Assembly: GCF_000204925.1 (NCBI RefSeq)
Contig: NC_015435.1
Span: 734,001 to 798,000 of the forward strand
DNA: 64,000 nt
From: Metallosphaera cuprina Ar-4
Lineage (GTDB): Archaea > Thermoproteota > Thermoprotei_A > Sulfolobales > Sulfolobaceae
Reading direction: 5' to 3'
The position numbers were made by a program, and so were the translations under genes. How positions within the stretch are numbered: the first letter of the stretch is position 1; each line of letters opens with the position of its first letter. This document shows positions 60,950 to 64,000 of the stretch, in pieces. Under the pieces are notes generated by a model. That model made no database searches and had not been told where the DNA came from. It saw nothing but the letters and a program-made list of their open reading frames with translations.

Positions 60950-61108
60950 GTGCCTTTAATTTCTATAAGAAATTTGAACTTTTCTATTAGAAGATTTAAA
61001 ACTAGCACAATAAAAAGAGGAAGGGTTTAGACTAGAACTGATCAATTTTAACTGTCTCTTTTCCTAGTTCACAAAGTTAACCAAAGTCCGCTAGGGAAGA
61101 GGAGTTGT

Positions 61109-61666
61109 TCACTGTTTTATACCTGGTTTCTCAGCTAACATCCACAACTCCATAATGGAGGAGCCCCTCCTGATTATCTTTAACTTAGACTCTAAATCTC
61201 TCCACTCCTCCGTTCTGAAGTTCCTAGGGTCCTTTCCTCTACTTCTCGTCACGCTAATGTAAGCCTTGCTACCGTCCTTCATTACTCTCAACATCTCCTT
61301 TACGGCGCCTTCATGATCCAGTAAACAGCATAAGACTAGGTTAGAGAAAACGAAGTCGACGGACTTATCAGGTAAGAAGTCCAGTGAACTTGCGGTCCCG
61401 ATCCTCGGCTCCACGTTACTAAGACCTCTCTTCCTTATCCTTTCGATAGCCCTAGGATCAGGATCCACGGCCCACACCTTCCCTTCCTCACCTACAAGTT
61501 TCGAAAGGATGGGTAGGAAGAATCCAGGGCCTGATCCTACATCAAGTAAGGTCATCCCTGGCCTCAAGTAGTCTCTGAACCTATCCACGACCTTAGTAGG
61601 AGGCATGAAGACCCTTCTTATCGGGTTGTCAAGAATAAACGGTGAAATCAATCTATCCTTTGTCAT
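61109..61666 (-). CDS. SAM-dependent class I methyltransferase
   Basis: A 185-residue Rossmann methyltransferase: SAM motif I LLDVGSGPGFFLPIL, acidic strand WAVDPDPRAIER, then VDFVFSNLVLCCL and EMLRVMKDGSKAYISVT. An ATG at 61666 is preferred; a GTG one codon upstream is possible. The substrate is unknown (a small molecule or quinone is common in this UbiE-like group). It has its own promoter region. Confidence 0.82.
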   Translation of the reverse strand: MTKDRLISPFILDNPIRRVFMPPTKVVDRFRDYLRPGMTLLDVGSGPGFFLPILSKLVGEEGKVWAVDPDPRAIERIRKRGLSNVEPRIGTASSLDFLPDKSVDFVFSNLVLCCLLDHEGAVKEMLRVMKDGSKAYISVTRSRGKDPRNFRTEEWRDLESKLKIIRRGSSIMELWMLAEKPGIKQ

Positions 61667-61781
61667 CACTAAGTGTTAGTACTTCAATCGTAAATATCTT
61701 TATTTTAATATATTAAACATCCAAGAAAATGGTTAACGATTCATCTCTCCGCTCGATTTCATAAGGCACCTATTAACTTCA

Positions 61782-62183
61782 TCAAGCTTCTACTATGCTC
61801 TTCAGTATGTTGTCAGGGATCTCCGTGGCCTTCCAGATCTTAGGATTTATCGCCACCTGTATAACGTATCCTTGAGTTGTTAATCTTCCTTTAGAAATTA
61901 TTTTCATATCAAACTTAATTGTTTTCTTAGAGAGTGAAGACGGAGATATTGTTATCGTTAGGTTATCTCCTAACCTAACAGGCTCCTTGTACGTTGCGTG
62001 AGTCTCAACCATAACGAACCACAGATCATCACTAACGTTGGGATAGGGTATACCTACTTTATCCCTCATAAACTTCTCGATAGTGTTAGTGAAGAACCTA
62101 TAGTACGAGGCGTAGTGAGCTATTCCTTGCGCGTCCGTGTCATATATTCTCACAACGTCCTCAAAAACAAACTCAATTGTCAT
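61782..62183 (-). CDS. 4HBT-family acyl-CoA thioesterase
   Basis: A 133-residue hot-dog protein. The signature YDTDAQGIAHYASYYRFF carries the catalytic Asp and is followed by HATYKEPVRLGDNLTI, the family's central beta strands. It hydrolyses acyl-CoA thioesters; chain length unknown. It is monocistronic by spacing, and no fatty acid gene is nearby. Confidence 0.88.
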   Translation of the reverse strand: MTIEFVFEDVVRIYDTDAQGIAHYASYYRFFTNTIEKFMRDKVGIPYPNVSDDLWFVMVETHATYKEPVRLGDNLTITISPSSLSKKTIKFDMKIISKGRLTTQGYVIQVAINPKIWKATEIPDNILKSIVEA

Positions 62184-62301
62184 AACGTATCTTACAACTA
62201 GTTAGGTTTTTATCTCTAGCTCCCCTTACTACCTCATGCGTCTCAACGTCAAGGAGTTAGCTACGATTCAATCGGGTTCTTTTATGAATATCAACAGGTC
62301 T

Positions 62302-63444
62302 CTAAACTTGGGGCCTTACAGCTAAGGCTCCATGATAGGGTACGTCGAAGGCCCTCTTCACCAGTAGTCTACTGTACATCTTTTTTATTAGTACATAATT
62401 CTTGTTAAAATTTAAGGTTGAGAACGTGTTTTTCCCGTCAGTATCAAACCTCAATATGCCGGCATCGTCTCCACCTTCCATAATACAAAGCACGCCTAAC
62501 GAGTACATGGGTAGCTCAATTCCTTTCAATTCCTTAATTAAAGTACTAACCGCGTTCTCAGCGGAGATCATCGCTGCTCTAGCTGTCCTTGGAAAGGGAG
62601 TGAAGGCCAAGTCGCCCAAGCCGAAAATCCTCTCCTGTGCTCTGAAGCTTGGGAGCTTAACGTCTACGAAGTCCGAGTTTAAAGTTATTCCAGATCTCTT
62701 GACCACCTCAGGGGCGGACAGCTTAGGAAGTATCGAGATGACCTCAGCTTCCACTTCCCTATCGTCGTCTAGTACTACCTTACCTCTCTTAACCTCTTTG
62801 ACCGTCCTCCCTTTTAATATCGTTATACCTCTCCTCTCAAAATATGAGTTTGCCTTCTCGTGAACCCAATCGATCGGTATGGGTCCGAAGACCCCTTTTG
62901 GGCTCTGGGTCGCTAGGTAGACTTTAGCTTTAACTCCTCTCCTCCTCATGATGTATTCAGCAATCAGGGCGATCTGATAGGACGGTCCTTCAATGGGACT
63001 ACCTTTAACGTTACCCACAAACACATCTCCATCGGTCTTCCAGAGCTGCTCCTTCAACTTAAGGAAGCCTTCTAACGTGTGATGCATGACAGCGTTCTCG
63101 TAACCCTTTATCTTCCTGAAGTTCTCATCGTATCCACCTCCCATGGCCAGGAAAAGATAATCGTAATCGAACTTACCTTTACTAGTCTCAACTTCTCTGC
63201 TCTCAGGTAGTATCTCTTTAACTTCGGCCTCCTCAAACGAAACGTTTTTCATGTTCATGGCTTCCTTTGCGTCGAATTCCGTCTCCTCAACCTTAATCTC
63301 GTCGGTCAGAAGGAGAGGGAAGATGGTGTTCTCCCTGATCAACCTCGATTGAGAAATAACCGTTATGTCGTCCCTCACGAACCTCCTGAGCTTGTGAGCT
63401 ACCGTTAACCCTGCGTAACCTGCCCCCAGTATAAGAAATTTCAT
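62302..63444 (-). CDS. NDH-2/sulfide:quinone oxidoreductase-like flavoprotein
   Basis: A 380-residue FAD enzyme. The N-terminal fingerprint is ILGAGYAGLTVAHKLR, the second nucleotide region is FLAMGGGYDENF, and the late FGLGDLAFTPFPRTARAA segment binds FAD near the quinone. It resembles type II NADH dehydrogenases and SQR. The cysteine pair needed for SQR catalysis is not evident, so NDH-2-type activity is more likely. It would work on the membrane quinone pool. A flanking 300-bp stretch holds no certain gene. Confidence 0.85.
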   Translation of the reverse strand: MKFLILGAGYAGLTVAHKLRRFVRDDITVISQSRLIRENTIFPLLLTDEIKVEETEFDAKEAMNMKNVSFEEAEVKEILPESREVETSKGKFDYDYLFLAMGGGYDENFRKIKGYENAVMHHTLEGFLKLKEQLWKTDGDVFVGNVKGSPIEGPSYQIALIAEYIMRRRGVKAKVYLATQSPKGVFGPIPIDWVHEKANSYFERRGITILKGRTVKEVKRGKVVLDDDREVEAEVISILPKLSAPEVVKRSGITLNSDFVDVKLPSFRAQERIFGLGDLAFTPFPRTARAAMISAENAVSTLIKELKGIELPMYSLGVLCIMEGGDDAGILRFDTDGKNTFSTLNFNKNYVLIKKMYSRLLVKRAFDVPYHGALAVRPQV

Positions 63445-63747
63445 TAGTTGTGATTAAGCAAACTAAAATTAATCTTTAACTGGATTAATCAACTTTGAGA
63501 ACTCAAGATGAGGAAAACGCTCTATTGAAATCGGATAACTTTTGTGTCGAAGGCCTAAGGTCAAGAAGATCGTCTTTTGGTCATGGATCCTCCTCTCTGG
63601 ACCAGGAAGCTGAACTATCAATTGAAGGTCTGATTCCCCATCGACTTTCGGAGAGATTGGAATCGTTAAAACGCCCAAAGATAATTGAGGGCGTTGGTTG
63701 AGGGGCTGAGCCAAATCGACTTATATCCATAGCTACAATATACTCCC
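63445..63747. other. Unassigned stretch before the GH15 gene
   Basis: About 300 bp between the flavoprotein and GH15 genes. Two opposed open frames (63495-63701 plus, 63469-63714 minus) fill it, neither recognised. The plus-strand frame has a Ser/Arg-rich, charged product starting at TTG; neither has clear coding support. The plus strand ends with the GH15 promoter. Confidence 0.3.
63721..63728 (+). promoter_or_regulatory. TATA box of the GH15 gene
   Basis: TTATATCC is centred 24 bases before the ATG at 63748, giving a leaderless start. Confidence 0.5.
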
Positions 63748-64000
63748 ATGTTAGGCTTCATTTCAAATCAGATGACCTCAGCCCTGATCCAAGGTTCCTC
63801 AGTGGTGTGGTTCCCAGCACCTAAGTTCGACTCACCGTCAATGTTTTCCAAGCTTTTGGACCAGGACGGAGGGGAGTTCTCCATATCGGCAGAAGGTGTT
63901 CAATCGATATCTCAAAGTTACGACGTCCCTATGGTCCTCAACACACAACTTGTAACCAAAAACGGAACGATCGTAATAACAGACTTATTATCAATTGGGG
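63748..64000 (+). CDS. GH15 glucoamylase/trehalase, N-terminal part
   Basis: The gene begins with ATG 63748 and is cut off by the window end after 84 codons. The first residues (MLGFISNQMTSALIQGSSVV) and WFPAPKFDSPSMFSKLLD, then GGEFSIS, match the start of archaeal GH15 proteins, which hydrolyse alpha-glucans or trehalose in acid. Which of the two activities it has cannot be told from this fragment. Confidence 0.8.
   Translation, partial: MLGFISNQMTSALIQGSSVVWFPAPKFDSPSMFSKLLDQDGGEFSISAEGVQSISQSYDVPMVLNTQLVTKNGTIVITDLLSIG

Noticed and set aside
61740-61790. A minus-strand C box (TTGATGA) at the end of the thioesterase
   Set aside because: No D box or stem follows at a suitable distance.
62184-62301. 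A tRNA-like TTC-arm element in the gap before the thioesterase
   Set aside because: The CGGGTTC-like string has no acceptor, D or anticodon stems around it.
62402-62863. A 153-codon plus-strand frame inside the NDH-2/SQR-like gene
   Set aside because: It lies entirely antisense to a clear flavoprotein gene, and its product is Ser/Leu-rich shadow sequence with no recognisable family.

Overview
The window looks like a contiguous piece of chromosome from a thermoacidophilic crenarchaeon of the order Sulfolobales. The evidence is gene content: a stand-alone acyl-CoA carboxylase carboxyltransferase close to PccB of the 3-hydroxypropionate/4-hydroxybutyrate cycle, Hel308, archaeal pyruvate kinase and endonuclease V, a Pat-like acetyltransferase, an Lrs14-like regulator, a BadF-type hexokinase, an acid S53 protease with a PNGase A-like partner, and a Urm1-like modifier. 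Promoters are also typical: AT-rich TATA boxes about 24-27 bases before many start codons (leaderless genes), and GGTGA motifs before genes inside operons. The moderate G+C content would fit a Metallosphaera-like lineage, but genus cannot be fixed by eye. I saw no rRNA, tRNA, CRISPR array, insertion sequence or integrase.

Layout: 1-4.5 kb has the end of a glycosyltransferase, a Urm1-like modifier, a HEAT-like protein, a DAO-type flavoprotein and pyruvate kinase. 4.5-11.4 kb has a Pat-like acetyltransferase, a Cys-HTH regulator, an unknown three-gene membrane operon, a creatininase-family protein, a probable C/D box sRNA, RidA, a ParA-like ATPase and a threonine synthase-like enzyme. 11.6-20.2 kb has an ADP-forming acyl-CoA synthetase, a second Cys-HTH regulator, an Lrs14-like regulator, a nucleotidyltransferase without a standard start codon next to an M28 peptidase, a hexokinase and a TldE-like protein. 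20.2-22.8 kb (minus strand) has XdhC, CoxG-like SRPBCC and VWA proteins plus TrmO, a maturation-type group without its oxidoreductase.

23.0-28.7 kb has a dipeptide-type ABC operon whose two ATPase-like subunits have lost nearly every catalytic motif, then a Ski2-like helicase. 28.8-33 kb has a nitrate/sulfonate-type ABC system with a double permease, a C/D box sRNA and PccB. 33-37.6 kb has Hel308, an APC permease, and a PadR/NifX-like operon whose promoter lies in a 34-bp near-perfect palindrome.

37.7-44.7 kb encodes exported, sequon-rich proteins: an anchored unknown, a 1268-residue S53 protease and an overlapping PNGase A-like amidase, apparently a surface system for degrading glycoproteins in acid. 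45-50 kb has endonuclease V, a protein phosphatase, the GMP synthase glutaminase, a CrtI-like flavoprotein, tandem paralogues and a carotenoid hydratase-like membrane protein. 50-64 kb is mixed metabolism and transport (two MFS, FAH hydrolase, DUF2173, DUF6062, Hef-like helicase, acetyl-CoA synthetase, TenA, glutamine amidotransferase, methyltransferase, thioesterase, NDH-2/SQR-like flavoprotein) and the start of a GH15 glucoamylase/trehalase.

The best candidates for undescribed biology are the ABC operon with eroded ATPases (24976-26652), the S53/PNGase A surface module (37725-44713), and the nucleotidyltransferase whose conserved motif lies between an in-frame TGA and the first usual start codon (15775-15891).
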